Origin: Streptomyces sp. SID13031
GTDB taxonomy: Bacteria; Actinomycetota; Actinomycetes; Propionibacteriales; Kribbellaceae
Assembly (NCBI RefSeq): GCF_010548305.1
Contig: NZ_JAAGLV010000002.1
Coordinates: forward strand, 310,001-374,000
DNA length: 64,000 nt
Direction of reading: 5' to 3'
The notes under the pieces are model-generated. The model was given only the letters and a program-made list of their open reading frames with translations, was not told where the DNA came from and searched no databases. This document shows, one piece after another, positions 8,054 through 18,564 of this stretch; position 1 is the stretch's first letter; each line of letters begins with the position of its first letter. Made by a program: the position numbers and the translations under genes.

Positions 8054-9856
8054 ATGCCGTCCGTGGATTCGCACGTGCCTGCAGCACCAGCCGTGCTACC
8101 TCCGGCCTACCCGGACCGCGCCGCGTGGGGAACTGCGAGCAAGCTGCGGGCCTGGCAGGCGGAAGCACTCCAGCTCTACTTCGACAAGCAACAGAAGGAC
8201 TTCCTGGCGGTCGCGACGCCGGGTGCCGGTAAGACCACTTTCGCGCTGACCGTCGCCGCCGAGCTGCTGCATCGCCGGGTGATCGACCGGATCACCGTGG
8301 TGACGCCGACCGAGCATCTGAAGGTCCAGTGGGCCGACGCCGCCGACAAGGCCGGGATCGCGATCGACCCGACGTTCTCCGGTGGCAAGGGCAGGACGAA
8401 CAAGGACTTCCAGGGCGTCGCTGTCACGTACGCCGGGGTCGCGGTGAATCCGCTCGCCTTCCGGGTCCGGACCGAGAAGTTCCGCACCCTGGTGATCCTC
8501 GACGAGGTGCACCACGGTGGTGACGCGCTCAGCTGGGGCGAGGGCGTGCGGGAGGCCTTCGATCCCGCGACCCGCCGCCTCGCGCTGACCGGTACGCCGT
8601 TCCGCAGCGACGACAACCCGATCCCGTTCGTCACCTACGAGTACGGCCATGACGGGGCCGCGCGCAGCCAGGCCGACTACACCTACGGCTATGGGCACGC
8701 GCTCCGCGACCACGTCGTACGGCCGGTCATCTTCATGTCGTACTCCGGTGAGATGCGCTGGCGCACCAAGGCCGGTGACGAGATCGCCGCCCGCCTCGGC
8801 GAGCCGCTGACCAAGGACCTGACCGCCCAGGCGTTGCGGACCGCGCTCGACCCGGCCGGCGAGTGGATGCCCGCAGTACTGGCTGCCGCCGACAAGCGGC
8901 TGACCGAGGTACGCCGGCACATGCCCGACGCGGGCGGGCTGGTCATCTCGGGTGACCAGAACACGGCCCGGGCCTATGCGAAGGTCCTGCGTGAGCTGAC
9001 CGGCGAGGCGCCGACCGTCGTACTGTCCGACGAGAAGGCGTCGAGCAAGAAGATCCAGAAGTTCTCCGACGGCGAGCAGCGCTGGATGGTCGCCGTCCGG
9101 ATGGTGAGCGAGGGCGTCGACGTACCGCGGCTGGCGGTCGGGGTCTACGCGACGCCGACCTCGACGCCGCTGTTCTTCGCCCAGGCCGTCGGCCGGTTCG
9201 TCCGGGCCCGCAAGCGGGGTGAGACGGCGTCGGTGTTCGTGCCGTCGGTGACCCGGCTGCTGAGCTTCGCGGCCGAGATGGAGGTCGAGCGCGACCACGT
9301 GCTCGGCCGGAAGAACTCGAACGAGGACGGCGACATCTTCGGCCTCGAGGACGACCTGCTGCGGAAGGCCAACGAGGCTGAAGGCGCGAGCGATGACCTG
9401 GAGGGCAAGTTCGAGGCGCTCGGGTCGGACGCGAGTTTCGACCGGGTCGTCTTCGACGGCGGCGACTACGGCACGGGTGGTGATATCGGGTCCGACGAGG
9501 AGCTCGACTTCCTCGGCCTGCCCGGTTTGCTGGAGCCCGACCAGGTCCGCGAGCTCCTCCGCACCCGGCAGGCGAAGTCGCTCGCCCGGCAGAAGAAGTC
9601 CCAGCGCGGCGACTCCTCGGACCGCGAAGACCCGACCCCGGTCGAGCTGGCCACCCACGAGCAGGTGGCCCTCCTCCGCCGCGAGCTCAACGGCCTGGTC
9701 GCCGCCTGGCACCACCGCACCGGCCAGCCGCACGGCGTCATCCACAACGATCTCCGCCGCAAACTGGGCGGCCCCGCGGCAGCCCACGCCTCCTCAACGG
9801 AACTCCGGGACCGGATAGAACTGATCCGCGACTGGGCCACCCAACGCCGAGCCTGA
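8054..9856 (+). CDS. DEAD/DEAH-box superfamily 2 helicase
   Basis: 600 residues. Walker A reads ATPGAGKTT (around residue 54), Walker B/DEAH is DEVHH, motif III LTGTPFRSD, and the C-terminal helicase half carries SEGVDVPRLAVG and the arginine-finger-like QAVGRFVRARK. A charged C-terminal region of roughly 170 residues follows. It probably acts on DNA or RNA; the specific pathway is unknown, and no restriction or methylase partner is adjacent. The stop codon lies inside the first copy of a 24-bp direct repeat. Confidence 0.93.
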   Translation: MPSVDSHVPAAPAVLPPAYPDRAAWGTASKLRAWQAEALQLYFDKQQKDFLAVATPGAGKTTFALTVAAELLHRRVIDRITVVTPTEHLKVQWADAADKAGIAIDPTFSGGKGRTNKDFQGVAVTYAGVAVNPLAFRVRTEKFRTLVILDEVHHGGDALSWGEGVREAFDPATRRLALTGTPFRSDDNPIPFVTYEYGHDGAARSQADYTYGYGHALRDHVVRPVIFMSYSGEMRWRTKAGDEIAARLGEPLTKDLTAQALRTALDPAGEWMPAVLAAADKRLTEVRRHMPDAGGLVISGDQNTARAYAKVLRELTGEAPTVVLSDEKASSKKIQKFSDGEQRWMVAVRMVSEGVDVPRLAVGVYATPTSTPLFFAQAVGRFVRARKRGETASVFVPSVTRLLSFAAEMEVERDHVLGRKNSNEDGDIFGLEDDLLRKANEAEGASDDLEGKFEALGSDASFDRVVFDGGDYGTGGDIGSDEELDFLGLPGLLEPDQVRELLRTRQAKSLARQKKSQRGDSSDREDPTPVELATHEQVALLRRELNGLVAAWHHRTGQPHGVIHNDLRRKLGGPAAAHASSTELRDRIELIRDWATQRRA

Positions 9857-9904
9857 GCCACCCACCTCGCGCACCACACACCGAGCCTGAGCCACCCACC
9901 TCGC
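9847..9904. repeat. 24-bp exact direct repeat at helicase 3' end
   Basis: Bases 9847-9870 recur exactly at 9881-9904 (start of each: CCGAGCCTGAGCC). The first copy includes the last codons and stop of the helicase gene; the second is intergenic. This looks like a small tandem duplication of the gene end. Confidence 0.85.
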
Positions 9905-10000
9905 ACGGACGACCTCGGCCGATGTGCCGGCTGCCGACGACTTATCGGGCGACCTTGAACACCAAACGGTGGGCTTGAACAAGGTGTGCCCTGGGCGGTT

Positions 10001-10876
10001 TCAAGCCCGCCGTTTCCTGTCCGAGCCCACCACTGGTGGGCTCGTGAGGGACTGGGTGCCGACGACCTCCAGTAGGCGGATCGCCTGGTCGGAGGGGGAG
10101 CCGGGGTCTGCGGTGTAGAGCACCACGCGCTGGTCGCGGTCAGGGATGACGAGCACCTCGCAGATCACGTCTATCTGCCCGACCGTCGGGTGGAGAATCG
10201 TCTGGCACATGCTCTGCTGCGTCGCGACCTCATGTAGCGCCCAGATCCGCGCGAACTCCTCGCTGCCCTCGACCAGCTCCCGCACCAGCGCAGCGATCGA
10301 CGGGTCCTCCGGATAGCGTCCGGTCGCAGCCCGCAGATCCGCCGCCGACTCCCGCGCGAACTCCACTGTCTGCGACTCCCCGAACCGCTCCCGCTGCCGC
10401 GACCCGGACAGGAACCGCAGGCGCAACAAGTTCCGCTGCCGCGGTGGCAGGGCGGAGAAGTCGGCGATCAGCGCCGCCGCCAACGGATTCCACGCCAGTA
10501 CGTCATATTTCGCGTCGAGAACTAAGCCGGGAACATCGAGCCGCGCCAGCATCCGCAGTACTCCGGTGCGCACGTCCGCGGGCGGACCCGGCGGAGGCGC
10601 GGGCTGCTCGCCAGCGAGCCGGAACAGATGAGCCCGCTCGTCGTCGGACAGCCGCAACGCCCGGGCCAGCCCGGTCAGTACCGGCCGCGACGGTCGCGGG
10701 CCACGCCCCTGCTCCAGGCGGGTGTAGTAGTCCGTCGACATCGTGGCGAGCGAAGCGACCTCCTCGCGCCGTAGGCCCGGAGTGCGGCGCCGGAGCCCGG
10801 CGGGCAGGCCCACATCGTCGGGATGCAATCGCTCCCGCCGGATGCGGAGGAACTCCGCCAGCTGTGCCCTGTCCAT
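10001..10876 (-). CDS. XRE-family regulator with MmyB-like ligand-binding domain
   Basis: 291 residues. The N-terminal Cro/CI-type helix-turn-helix (about residues 10-75) contains LRREEVASLATMSTDYYTRLEQGRG. The remainder is the MmyB-like PAS-type domain, with LDAKYDVLAWNPLA and the family's RFLSGSRQR region. Such proteins commonly repress or activate a divergent oxidoreductase gene. Here the divergent SDR gene at 10,978 fits, with a perfect inverted repeat between them. The C-terminal coding region contains an unusual 21-bp palindrome. Confidence 0.92.
   Translation of the reverse strand: MDRAQLAEFLRIRRERLHPDDVGLPAGLRRRTPGLRREEVASLATMSTDYYTRLEQGRGPRPSRPVLTGLARALRLSDDERAHLFRLAGEQPAPPPGPPADVRTGVLRMLARLDVPGLVLDAKYDVLAWNPLAAALIADFSALPPRQRNLLRLRFLSGSRQRERFGESQTVEFARESAADLRAATGRYPEDPSIAALVRELVEGSEEFARIWALHEVATQQSMCQTILHPTVGQIDVICEVLVIPDRDQRVVLYTADPGSPSDQAIRLLEVVGTQSLTSPPVVGSDRKRRA
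10023..10043. repeat. 21-bp perfect palindrome in coding region
   Basis: Arms GAGCCCACCA and TGGTGGGCTC flank one central base. It lies in the last codons of the MmyB-type regulator, close to its stop at 10,001, so it may act as a transcription terminator read into the gene end. Confidence 0.7.
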
Positions 10877-10911
10877 GACCCCAGCATCTCAAGTCCGCCG
10901 CATGCCAACCA

Positions 10912-10926
10912 GGGACCGCCGGTCCC
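10912..10926. promoter_or_regulatory. Candidate operator GGGACC-N3-GGTCCC
   Basis: Perfect 6-bp inverted repeat in the divergent region between the MmyB-type regulator and the SDR gene. Position and symmetry suggest the binding site of that regulator. This is inference from context only. Confidence 0.55.
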
Positions 10927-10977
10927 AGGTTCGGCCCGCTCTGCCTGCGACGGTGAAACAAGGCAAAGCTCGAAGGC

Positions 10978-11712
10978 ATGAACCAAGCCATGAACCAAGT
11001 CGCACTCATCACCGGAGCCAACAAGGGAATCGGCAAGGAGATCGCCCGCCAGCTGGGCGAGGCCGGCTACACCGTGCTGATCGGCTCCCGGGATCACGCC
11101 CGCGGTGAGCTGGCGGCCAAGGGACTCGTTGCTGACGGCATCAAAGCCGAGACGATCCAGCTGGAGGTGACCGACCCCGTGTCCGTACGCCAAGCCGCCG
11201 CCCGGATCGCGGCCGAGCACGGGCGGCTCGACGTACTGGTGAACAACGCCGCGATCATCCCCGACGGCGACGCGGGCGTGACGGAGGTTGCCGCCGACGT
11301 ACTGCGGGCTGGCTTCGAGACCAACGTGATCGGCCTGATCGAAGTCACCACCGCGCTGCTCCCGGTACTGCGAAAGGCGCCCGCCGCGCGGATCGTCAAC
11401 CTGTCCACCTCGCTCGCGTCCTTCACGCTCGTCGGCGACCCCGAATCGCGGATGTCGACCGTCCGTACGCTCGGCTACAACTCGTCCAAGGTCGCGGTCA
11501 ACATGGTCACCGTGATGCTCGCCAACGAGCTCCGCGGCTCGGGCATCCTCGTCAACGCCGCCGATCCGGGCAAGTGCGCGACCGAGATGGGCGGCTGGGA
11601 CACGGCCCGTACGCCGGCCCAGGGTGCGGCCGTCGCCGTCCAGCTGGCAACGCTGGCTGCTGATGGCCCGACCGGTCAGGTCCACGCCGAGAGCGGCCGC
11701 CTGCCCTGGTGA
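10978..11712 (+). CDS. SDR family oxidoreductase
   Basis: 244 residues with TGANKGIG near the N-terminus, NNAA, a Ser in NLSTSLAS and the catalytic YNSSK. It resembles carbonyl reductase-like SDRs that act on small ketones or quinones. Two in-frame starts (10,978 and 10,990) lie in a duplicated ATGAACCAAG; I use the first. Divergent from, and probably controlled by, the MmyB-type regulator. Confidence 0.9.
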   Translation: MNQAMNQVALITGANKGIGKEIARQLGEAGYTVLIGSRDHARGELAAKGLVADGIKAETIQLEVTDPVSVRQAAARIAAEHGRLDVLVNNAAIIPDGDAGVTEVAADVLRAGFETNVIGLIEVTTALLPVLRKAPAARIVNLSTSLASFTLVGDPESRMSTVRTLGYNSSKVAVNMVTVMLANELRGSGILVNAADPGKCATEMGGWDTARTPAQGAAVAVQLATLAADGPTGQVHAESGRLPW

Positions 11713-11761
11713 GACCCGGGCTGCTGTGTTGAGGAATAAGTCGTGACATAAGTTCAGCTCC

Positions 11762-12997
11762 GTGGCCCGTCTGCTGACCGATATTCGTCCGCTCAAGGAA
11801 TCGGCCGATTTCCGCCGGTTATGGATCGGGTCGACGGTCTCGCAGCTCGGTCAGCAGATGACCGCGGTGACGGTCTCGATCCAGGTCTACGCGCTGACCC
11901 ACTCGACCTTCTCGGTCGGCCTGGTCGGACTGTCCGCGCTGGTACCACTGGTCGTCTTCGGCCTGTACGGCGGCGCGATGGCCGACGTCATCGACCGCCG
12001 TACGCTCGCCCTCGCCTCATCCGGTGGCCTCTGGCTGCTCTCGATGGTGCTGGTCGCCCAGTCCGAGCTGCACTGGAACCAGGTCTGGCTCCTGTACACC
12101 GTGGTCGCCGTCCAGTCGGCCTGCTTCGCGGTGAACAACCCGGCGCGGTCCGCGATCATCCCGCGACTCATCCGGCCCGAACTGCTGCCGGCTGCCAACA
12201 CGCTCAGCCAGGCCGCGTTCAACCTCGGCTTCACCGCGGGCCCGCTGCTGGGTGCCGTGGTGATCGCGTGGCAGGGGTTCGGCGCGGCGTACCTGGTCGA
12301 CGTCATCACCTTCACGGCCGCGCTCTACGCGCTGTTCCGGCTGCCTCCGGTGCCGCCGACCGGCCTGGTACGCCGGGCCGGCTTGCGCTCGGTGTTGGAG
12401 GGCTTCACCTTCCTCCGGTCCGCTCCGGCGCTGCTGGCGACCTTTGTCGCCGACATTCTCGCAATGGTGTTCGCCCAGCCGCGGGCGCTGTTCCCGGCCG
12501 TCGCGGGTGCGTTCTTCGCGGGCGGCGTGAAGACGGTCGGGTTGCTGCAGGCCGCGCCCGCGATCGGAGCGCTCATCGGCGTGCTGTTCTCCGGCTGGGT
12601 GAGCCGGGTCCGGCGGCAAGGAGTGGCGATCGTCGCGGCGATCACCGTCTACGCGGCCGCGGTCGGGCTGTTCGGGTTGTCGCGCACGATCTGGCTCGGC
12701 GTCGCGCTGCTGGCGTTGTCGGGTGCGGCGGACATGGTCAGTTCGGCGTACCGGAACACTGTCTTGCAGTCGGCGGCGCCGGACGCGATGCGCGGGCGGC
12801 TGCAGGGGGTTTTCATCGTGGTCGTCGCGGGCGGGCCGCGGCTCGGCGACTTCGTGGCCGGTACTACGGCGTCGCTCAGCACCCCGACGATCGCGCTGCT
12901 CGGCGGGGCCGGGGTCTGCATCGTCGGCCTGCTGATCCTGCTCGCCTGGAACAAGCCCTTCCGCCGGTACGACTCGCAGGTCCGCGCGTTGCGCTGA
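11762..12997 (+). CDS. MFS transporter (EntS-like / MFS_3 family)
   Basis: 411 residues with about 12 hydrophobic segments. The N-terminus FRRLWIGSTVSQLGQQMT and the loop DVIDRRTLALAS are characteristic of the MFS_3 group that includes enterobactin exporter EntS. It is likely a proton-driven exporter of a small molecule or drug. GTG start at 11,762. It follows the SDR gene by about 50 bases and may be transcribed with it. Confidence 0.9.
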   Translation: MARLLTDIRPLKESADFRRLWIGSTVSQLGQQMTAVTVSIQVYALTHSTFSVGLVGLSALVPLVVFGLYGGAMADVIDRRTLALASSGGLWLLSMVLVAQSELHWNQVWLLYTVVAVQSACFAVNNPARSAIIPRLIRPELLPAANTLSQAAFNLGFTAGPLLGAVVIAWQGFGAAYLVDVITFTAALYALFRLPPVPPTGLVRRAGLRSVLEGFTFLRSAPALLATFVADILAMVFAQPRALFPAVAGAFFAGGVKTVGLLQAAPAIGALIGVLFSGWVSRVRRQGVAIVAAITVYAAAVGLFGLSRTIWLGVALLALSGAADMVSSAYRNTVLQSAAPDAMRGRLQGVFIVVVAGGPRLGDFVAGTTASLSTPTIALLGGAGVCIVGLLILLAWNKPFRRYDSQVRALR

Positions 12998-13070
12998 CGC
13001 CCCTGGTACGACCCGCAGGTTCGCGCGTTGCTGACGCCCTGGTCCTGTGCTCAGGACCGCTGCGCTGGGC

Positions 13071-13826
13071 TCAGCCGCCGGTCGCGAGCTCCTTCAGCAC
13101 CGTGCCCCAGGACGGCAGGTCGGGGTCGATCTTGGGGATCGGCTTACCGTCGACCGTGACGATCGGCCGGTCGCCGACCGGCTTCTTGAGCTTGATCGTG
13201 ATGACCTCGATCTGGCCGTCCGGCGGGCACGGCTCGGTGTTGTCGATCACGGCGGTGATCTTGTCGTCGGCCTCCGTCACCTTCAGATCGCTCGAGCAGT
13301 TGAAGCCGACGCCGAACACCAGGCTCACCCCGTCCCGCTTCGGCGGGTTCTGGATCCACTTCAGGTACGTCGGCTGCTTGCCCTTGACCACCTGGTAGCC
13401 GGGAACAGGCTGCTGCGAATCCTCCAGGACCTCGCCGTTGCCGTCGCTGAGGAACGCGCCGAAGATCTTGTCGACGCACGGATCGGCGTCCTTCTTCCGG
13501 TCGTCGGCGGCACCCCACGCCTTGGCCACCTGGTAGCAGCCGTTCGCCTCCCGGTTGAGCGAGACGTTGAAGCCGATCAGCGCCAGCGCGCCGAGCACCA
13601 GGGCGCCGGCGAGCATCCGCCGGGAATGGATCTGCTTCGGGCCGAGCGGGGCCGGCTCCTCGGTTTCGTCGCCGCCGGGGAGCTGCTTGAACAGGCCCAG
13701 GATGCTGCTCGTCCACTGCGGATTGACCAGCGTCGGTACGGCGTACAGGAGGAGGAGGCCGACGCAGATGGCGATCGCGGGGAGCAGCGCCCAGTAATTT
13801 CGCACGGCAGCAAGATACGGGGACAT
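13071..13826 (-). CDS. Actinobacterial membrane protein of unknown function
   Basis: 251 residues. Two hydrophobic segments (about residues 13-33 and 70-90) precede a soluble C-terminal domain of roughly 150 residues that has four to five Cys (around NGCYQ, DPCVDK, FNCSSD, TEPCPP). These could form disulfides outside the cell. The ATG at 13,826 is chosen because the open frame beyond it overlaps the divergent IclR gene. I do not recognise a named family. The gene is divergent from the IclR regulator with only 33 bases between starts. Confidence 0.8.
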   Translation of the reverse strand: MSPYLAAVRNYWALLPAIAICVGLLLLYAVPTLVNPQWTSSILGLFKQLPGGDETEEPAPLGPKQIHSRRMLAGALVLGALALIGFNVSLNREANGCYQVAKAWGAADDRKKDADPCVDKIFGAFLSDGNGEVLEDSQQPVPGYQVVKGKQPTYLKWIQNPPKRDGVSLVFGVGFNCSSDLKVTEADDKITAVIDNTEPCPPDGQIEVITIKLKKPVGDRPIVTVDGKPIPKIDPDLPSWGTVLKELATGG

Positions 13827-13859
13827 CGGGCCGCGGCCGAAAAAGGTTACGCTTCGCCT

Positions 13860-14504
13860 GTGCCCGCTGAGACGTCCCAGACGCTCGACCGGGGACTGAC
13901 GGTCCTCGAGTTGCTGGCGGACGCCCCGGACGGCCTCTCGATCACCGAGTTGGCCGCCTCGCTGGGCGTCTCCCGGACGGTCGTCTACCGCCTGGTCAAC
14001 ACGCTGGAGCTCCACCGCCTCGTCCGCCGCGACAGTGAAGGCCGCGCCCGCCTCGGGCTTGCGGTACTGCACTATTCCCGCCGCGTTCAGCCGACCCTGC
14101 GCGACGCCGCTCTCCCCGTACTGCGCTCGCTGGCGGAGGACACGGGCGCGACGGCTCACCTCACCGTGGCCGACGGTGACGAGGCACTCGCGATCGCGGT
14201 GATCGAGCCGAGCTGGACCGACTTCCACGTCTCCTACCGGATGGGCTCCCGGCACGCACTCGACCAGGGCGCCGCCGGCAAGGCGATCCTGGCCGGCCGC
14301 CGCAAACCAGACCCAGCCGGCCGCCCCTTCGTCATCACGGCCGGCGAACTCCAGGCCGGCGCCCAAGGCGTCTCCTCCCCGGTCCTCGGCGTACCAGGCG
14401 TAGAAGCCTCCATCGGCGTAGTGGTCCTAGGCAAACTAGATCGAGACTTCGTAGGCCCCCGAGTAGCCCGAGCCGCAGTAGAAGTAGCCAAACGCCTCGC
14501 CTAA
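13860..14504 (+). CDS. IclR family transcriptional regulator
   Basis: 214 residues, somewhat shorter than the usual 250. The N-terminal winged helix contains LSITELAASLGVSRTVVYRLVNTLE. The effector-binding domain follows, with GSRHALDQGAAGKAILAGR, and the C-terminal SIGVVV stretch. The GTG at 13,860 places only a few residues before the helix-turn-helix, so a longer N-terminus is unlikely. Target genes are not obvious; the divergent membrane protein gene is one candidate. Confidence 0.9.
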   Translation: MPAETSQTLDRGLTVLELLADAPDGLSITELAASLGVSRTVVYRLVNTLELHRLVRRDSEGRARLGLAVLHYSRRVQPTLRDAALPVLRSLAEDTGATAHLTVADGDEALAIAVIEPSWTDFHVSYRMGSRHALDQGAAGKAILAGRRKPDPAGRPFVITAGELQAGAQGVSSPVLGVPGVEASIGVVVLGKLDRDFVGPRVARAAVEVAKRLA

Positions 14505-14535
14505 CCGCCCCCTACGACGTCAGCGCCTACGAGTA

Positions 14536-15006
14536 CTAACGACTGGCAGCGTGGAGTAGCGGGAGGACTCGGTGGGGGACCTGTTCGGCCAGGGCGATCA
14601 CGGTTGAGGCTCGTTGGATGCCTCGGACGATGACTACCTGGTCGATCACCCGTTGGAGGTCGGCGTTGGAGCGGGCCACTATTCGGCACCAGAGGTCTTC
14701 TGCGCCGGTGATCGTGTGGACCTCCAGTACCTCCGGGATGGCGGCCAGTGCGGCGGCGACCGTCTTGTGGCCTGAGCCCTGCTCGATCTGCAGGGTGGCG
14801 AAGGCCGTGACCGGGTAGCCGATCTGGGTCGTGTCGACGTCCGGGCCCCAGCCTCGGACCACGCCGTCGCGGGAGAGGCGGTCCAGGCGGGCCTGGACCG
14901 TGCCGCGGGCGACGCCCAGGCGGCGGGAGGCCTCCAGGACGCCGACTCGGGGCTCGGCGGCGAACAGGTCGAGGATGCGGGCGTCGAGCGCGTCCACTCC
15001 GGGCAT
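14536..15006 (-). CDS. Lrp/AsnC family regulator
   Basis: 156 residues. An N-terminal helix-turn-helix (RVGVLEASRRLGVARGTVQARLDRL) is joined to a RAM/AsnC ligand domain (TITGAEDLWCRIVARS and IVRGIQRASTVIALA). It is divergent from hppD, a common arrangement in actinomycetes in which the regulator senses an aromatic amino acid or pathway intermediate and controls the dioxygenase. Two palindromes in the intergenic region are candidate sites. Confidence 0.93.
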   Translation of the reverse strand: MPGVDALDARILDLFAAEPRVGVLEASRRLGVARGTVQARLDRLSRDGVVRGWGPDVDTTQIGYPVTAFATLQIEQGSGHKTVAAALAAIPEVLEVHTITGAEDLWCRIVARSNADLQRVIDQVVIVRGIQRASTVIALAEQVPHRVLPLLHAASR

Positions 15007-15021
15007 GGGGTCCTCCAGGGG

Positions 15022-15036
15022 TGGTCAGGGTGACCA
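15022..15036. promoter_or_regulatory. Candidate Lrp operator TGGTCA-N3-TGACCA
   Basis: Perfect inverted repeat starting 16 bases upstream of the Lrp/AsnC start codon at 15,006. Its position suggests autoregulation. Not matched to any characterised site by computation. Confidence 0.5.
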
Positions 15037-15041
15037 AATAG

Positions 15042-16361
<1,320 letters not shown>

Positions 16362-16373
16362 GGCCGCAACGAC

Positions 16374-16404
16374 CTGCCCTTCACCCTCTCGGGGTGAGGG
16401 GCAG
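16374..16404 (+). terminator. Intrinsic terminator after hppD
   Basis: 13-bp stem (arms 16374-16386 and 16392-16404, one G-T wobble), 5-base loop, followed by GTTTCTT. Confidence 0.85.
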
Positions 16405-16444
16405 GTTTCTTATACCCACTGTGACACGCCCGCGACACACCGTA

Positions 16445-16464
16445 CGGACGCGTATGTGCGTCCG
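16445..16464. promoter_or_regulatory. Inverted repeat CGGACGC-N6-GCGTCCG
   Basis: Perfect 7-bp arms upstream of the small secreted protein gene, in the 190-base intergenic region after hppD. Candidate operator; the regulator is unknown. Confidence 0.4.
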
Positions 16465-16553
16465 ATTACCGGATTGACTGTCAGGTCAGGGGAGGTTCGC
16501 GTACTGTGCCCAATGAGTGTGCGTCGGGGCGTACGCTCAGGAAGGGTTTTCCG

Positions 16554-17024
16554 ATGAAGACACTGGGCATTGTGCTCAGCACCGCGGGACTGGCCGGGGT
16601 AGGCGTGATCGCCTTGGCCACATCAGCTCAGGCGGCACCAGCCGCGAGCTGCCGGGGTGCGACATCCATCTCGTCCGCAAGTATCTTGCGCGACCACCGA
16701 CCACCCACCTGGGGCAGTGTCCGGCTCGTCCGCGACAGCTGTTCGCAGTACTGGGCCGAGATCACCATGAACCCGCGGCTGAAGAGCAACCAGAAGGCGA
16801 ACGCCTACCTGGTCCAGTACGGCGGCAACAACGCCGGCCGCTCGCTGTCGTGTGACAGCAGCGGTGGCAACGGCGCCGTGACCGCCGGGCAGCGAACCTG
16901 CCGGACGCCGAAGGTGAAGTCCACCGACGGTGGCGTCACGTTCGTCTCGATCGCCCGCGAGTTCCAGAACTACGGCAGCGGCTTCACGGAGATCTCGGAG
17001 AACGCCACCTCCCGGACCCGCTGA
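16554..17024 (+). CDS. Small secreted protein, unknown function
   Basis: 156 residues with a clear Sec signal peptide (MKTLGIVLSTAG..., cleavage expected after SAQA near residue 24). The mature part has four Cys (around ASCRG, DSCSQ, LSCDS, RTCRT), consistent with two disulfides. The ATG at 16,554 is chosen because it starts the signal peptide and follows AGGAAGG; the frame extends 48 bases upstream without support. Not recognised as a named family. Confidence 0.82.
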   Translation: MKTLGIVLSTAGLAGVGVIALATSAQAAPAASCRGATSISSASILRDHRPPTWGSVRLVRDSCSQYWAEITMNPRLKSNQKANAYLVQYGGNNAGRSLSCDSSGGNGAVTAGQRTCRTPKVKSTDGGVTFVSIAREFQNYGSGFTEISENATSRTR

Positions 17025-17064
17025 GCACCTGCCACACAACAGAAAACCGCCTAGGCTCGGTCAT

Positions 17065-18438
17065 ATGAACGATCTAGTCGAGCGTCTCCGGCAAGCGCTG
17101 CCGCCGGAGGCGCTGGTGACCGATCACGACCGGATCCAGAGCTATCGGTACGACCGGGCGATGTTCTGCCCGGCCGGCGAGCCGATCGCGGTGGTGCTCG
17201 CGCGGGAGACGGCCCACGTCCAGGCGGCGGTGAAGATCGCCGCCGACGCGGGCGTCCCCGTCGTGCCCCAAGGTGCCCGCTCGGGGCTGTCGGGCGCGGC
17301 GAACGCGCTCGACGGCTGCATCGTGATCTCCCTCGAGAAGATGGACAAGATCCTCGAGATCGAGCCCGTCGACCGGTATGTCGTGACCCAGCCCGGCGTG
17401 TTCAACGCCGTCCTGTCGCGCGCGGTCGCCGAGCAGGGCCTGTTCTACCCGCCCGACCCGTCGAGCTGGGAGTTCTGCTCGATCGGCGGCAACCTGTCGA
17501 CCAACTCGGGCGGGCTGTGCTGCGTCAAGTACGGGGTGACCACCGACTACGTGCTCGCGCTCGAGGTGGTGCTGGCCGACGGCCAGATCCTGCGAACCGG
17601 CCGGCGCACCGTCAAGGGCGTCGCGGGCTACGACCTGACCAAGCTGATCGTCGGCAGCGAGGGCACGCTCGGGATCATCACCGAGGCCACGCTCGCGCTG
17701 CGCCCGGAGACAGCCCGGCCGCGGACGATGGCGGCGCTGTTCGACTCCGGCGTCGCGGCCGGCGAGGCGATCGTCGAGATCATCCGCAGCGGCGTCTCGC
17801 TCTCATTGCTGGAGATCATGGACCGGACCACGATCAAGGCGGTCAACGACTACAAGCGGATGGACCTGCCGACCGAGGCCGCGGCGATGCTGATCGCCCA
17901 GTCGGACGCAGGCGGCGAGGCAGGTGCCGCCGACGTGGCGACCGTGGCCAAGCTCTGCCGCCAGTACGGCGCGATCGAGTGCATCGAGGCGGACGACCCG
18001 GCCGAGGGCGAGCTCCTGCTGGAGGCTCGGCGGGCCGCACTGGTCGCGCTGGAGCAGCTCGGTACGACGATGATCGACGACGTGTGCGTCCCGCGCTCCC
18101 GGCTGGCGGACTTCATCGGCGCGGTCGAGCAGATCGCGGTCGACCTGGACATCACCGTCGGCGTGCTCGGCCATGCGGGTGACGGCAACATGCACCCGAC
18201 CGTCGTGTTCGACGCGGACGATCCCGACCAGGCGGCGCGCGCCCAGGTGGCCTTCGACAAGATCATGGAGGTCGGTCTGGAGCTCGGCGGCACGATCACC
18301 GGCGAGCACGGGATCGGGATGCTCAAGCGCGACTGGCTGGTCCGGGAGATCGGTCCGGTGGCGGTCTCGGTGCACCGCGCGATCAAGGCCGCGCTGGACC
18401 CGAAAAACGTCCTGAATCCGGGCAAGGTCGTTTCGTGA
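17065..18438 (+). CDS. FAD-linked oxidase, glycolate oxidase subunit GlcD-like
   Basis: 457 residues. A PCMH-type FAD-binding domain comes first (VVPQGARSGLSGAA, then SIGGNLSTNSGG and KGVAGYDLTKLIVGSEGTLGIITEATL). The C-terminal FAD oxidase domain contains GHAGDGNMHPTVVFD and the terminal GEHGIGMLKR...NPGKVV. It probably oxidises a 2-hydroxy acid such as glycolate or D-lactate. No GlcE or GlcF partners are adjacent, so it resembles single-subunit D-lactate/2-hydroxyglutarate-type enzymes. The ATG at 17,065 begins the conserved sequence. Confidence 0.92.
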   Translation: MNDLVERLRQALPPEALVTDHDRIQSYRYDRAMFCPAGEPIAVVLARETAHVQAAVKIAADAGVPVVPQGARSGLSGAANALDGCIVISLEKMDKILEIEPVDRYVVTQPGVFNAVLSRAVAEQGLFYPPDPSSWEFCSIGGNLSTNSGGLCCVKYGVTTDYVLALEVVLADGQILRTGRRTVKGVAGYDLTKLIVGSEGTLGIITEATLALRPETARPRTMAALFDSGVAAGEAIVEIIRSGVSLSLLEIMDRTTIKAVNDYKRMDLPTEAAAMLIAQSDAGGEAGAADVATVAKLCRQYGAIECIEADDPAEGELLLEARRAALVALEQLGTTMIDDVCVPRSRLADFIGAVEQIAVDLDITVGVLGHAGDGNMHPTVVFDADDPDQAARAQVAFDKIMEVGLELGGTITGEHGIGMLKRDWLVREIGPVAVSVHRAIKAALDPKNVLNPGKVVS

Positions 18439-18485
18439 GGGTTCTTCTAAGTTCTGTGACTCAACCGCAACGCAACTGCCGAGGC

Positions 18486-18511
18486 CATTCGACGTTCACG
18501 GCCGTCGAATG
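18486..18511. promoter_or_regulatory. Inverted repeat CATTCGAC-N10-GTCGAATG
   Basis: Perfect 8-bp arms upstream of the lipoprotein/two-component operon. The two-turn spacing suits a response-regulator dimer, so it may be the CseB-like protein's own site. Inference. Confidence 0.5.
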
Positions 18512-18564
18512 TGACGTGCCGGCCGCACTATGGAAGGCAGTTGTCTGAAACCGGGGGAGATACC

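Noticed and set aside
9924..10118. Possible 64-residue gene after the helicase
   Set aside because: No ribosome binding site, overlaps the end of the MmyB-type regulator, and contains its palindrome.
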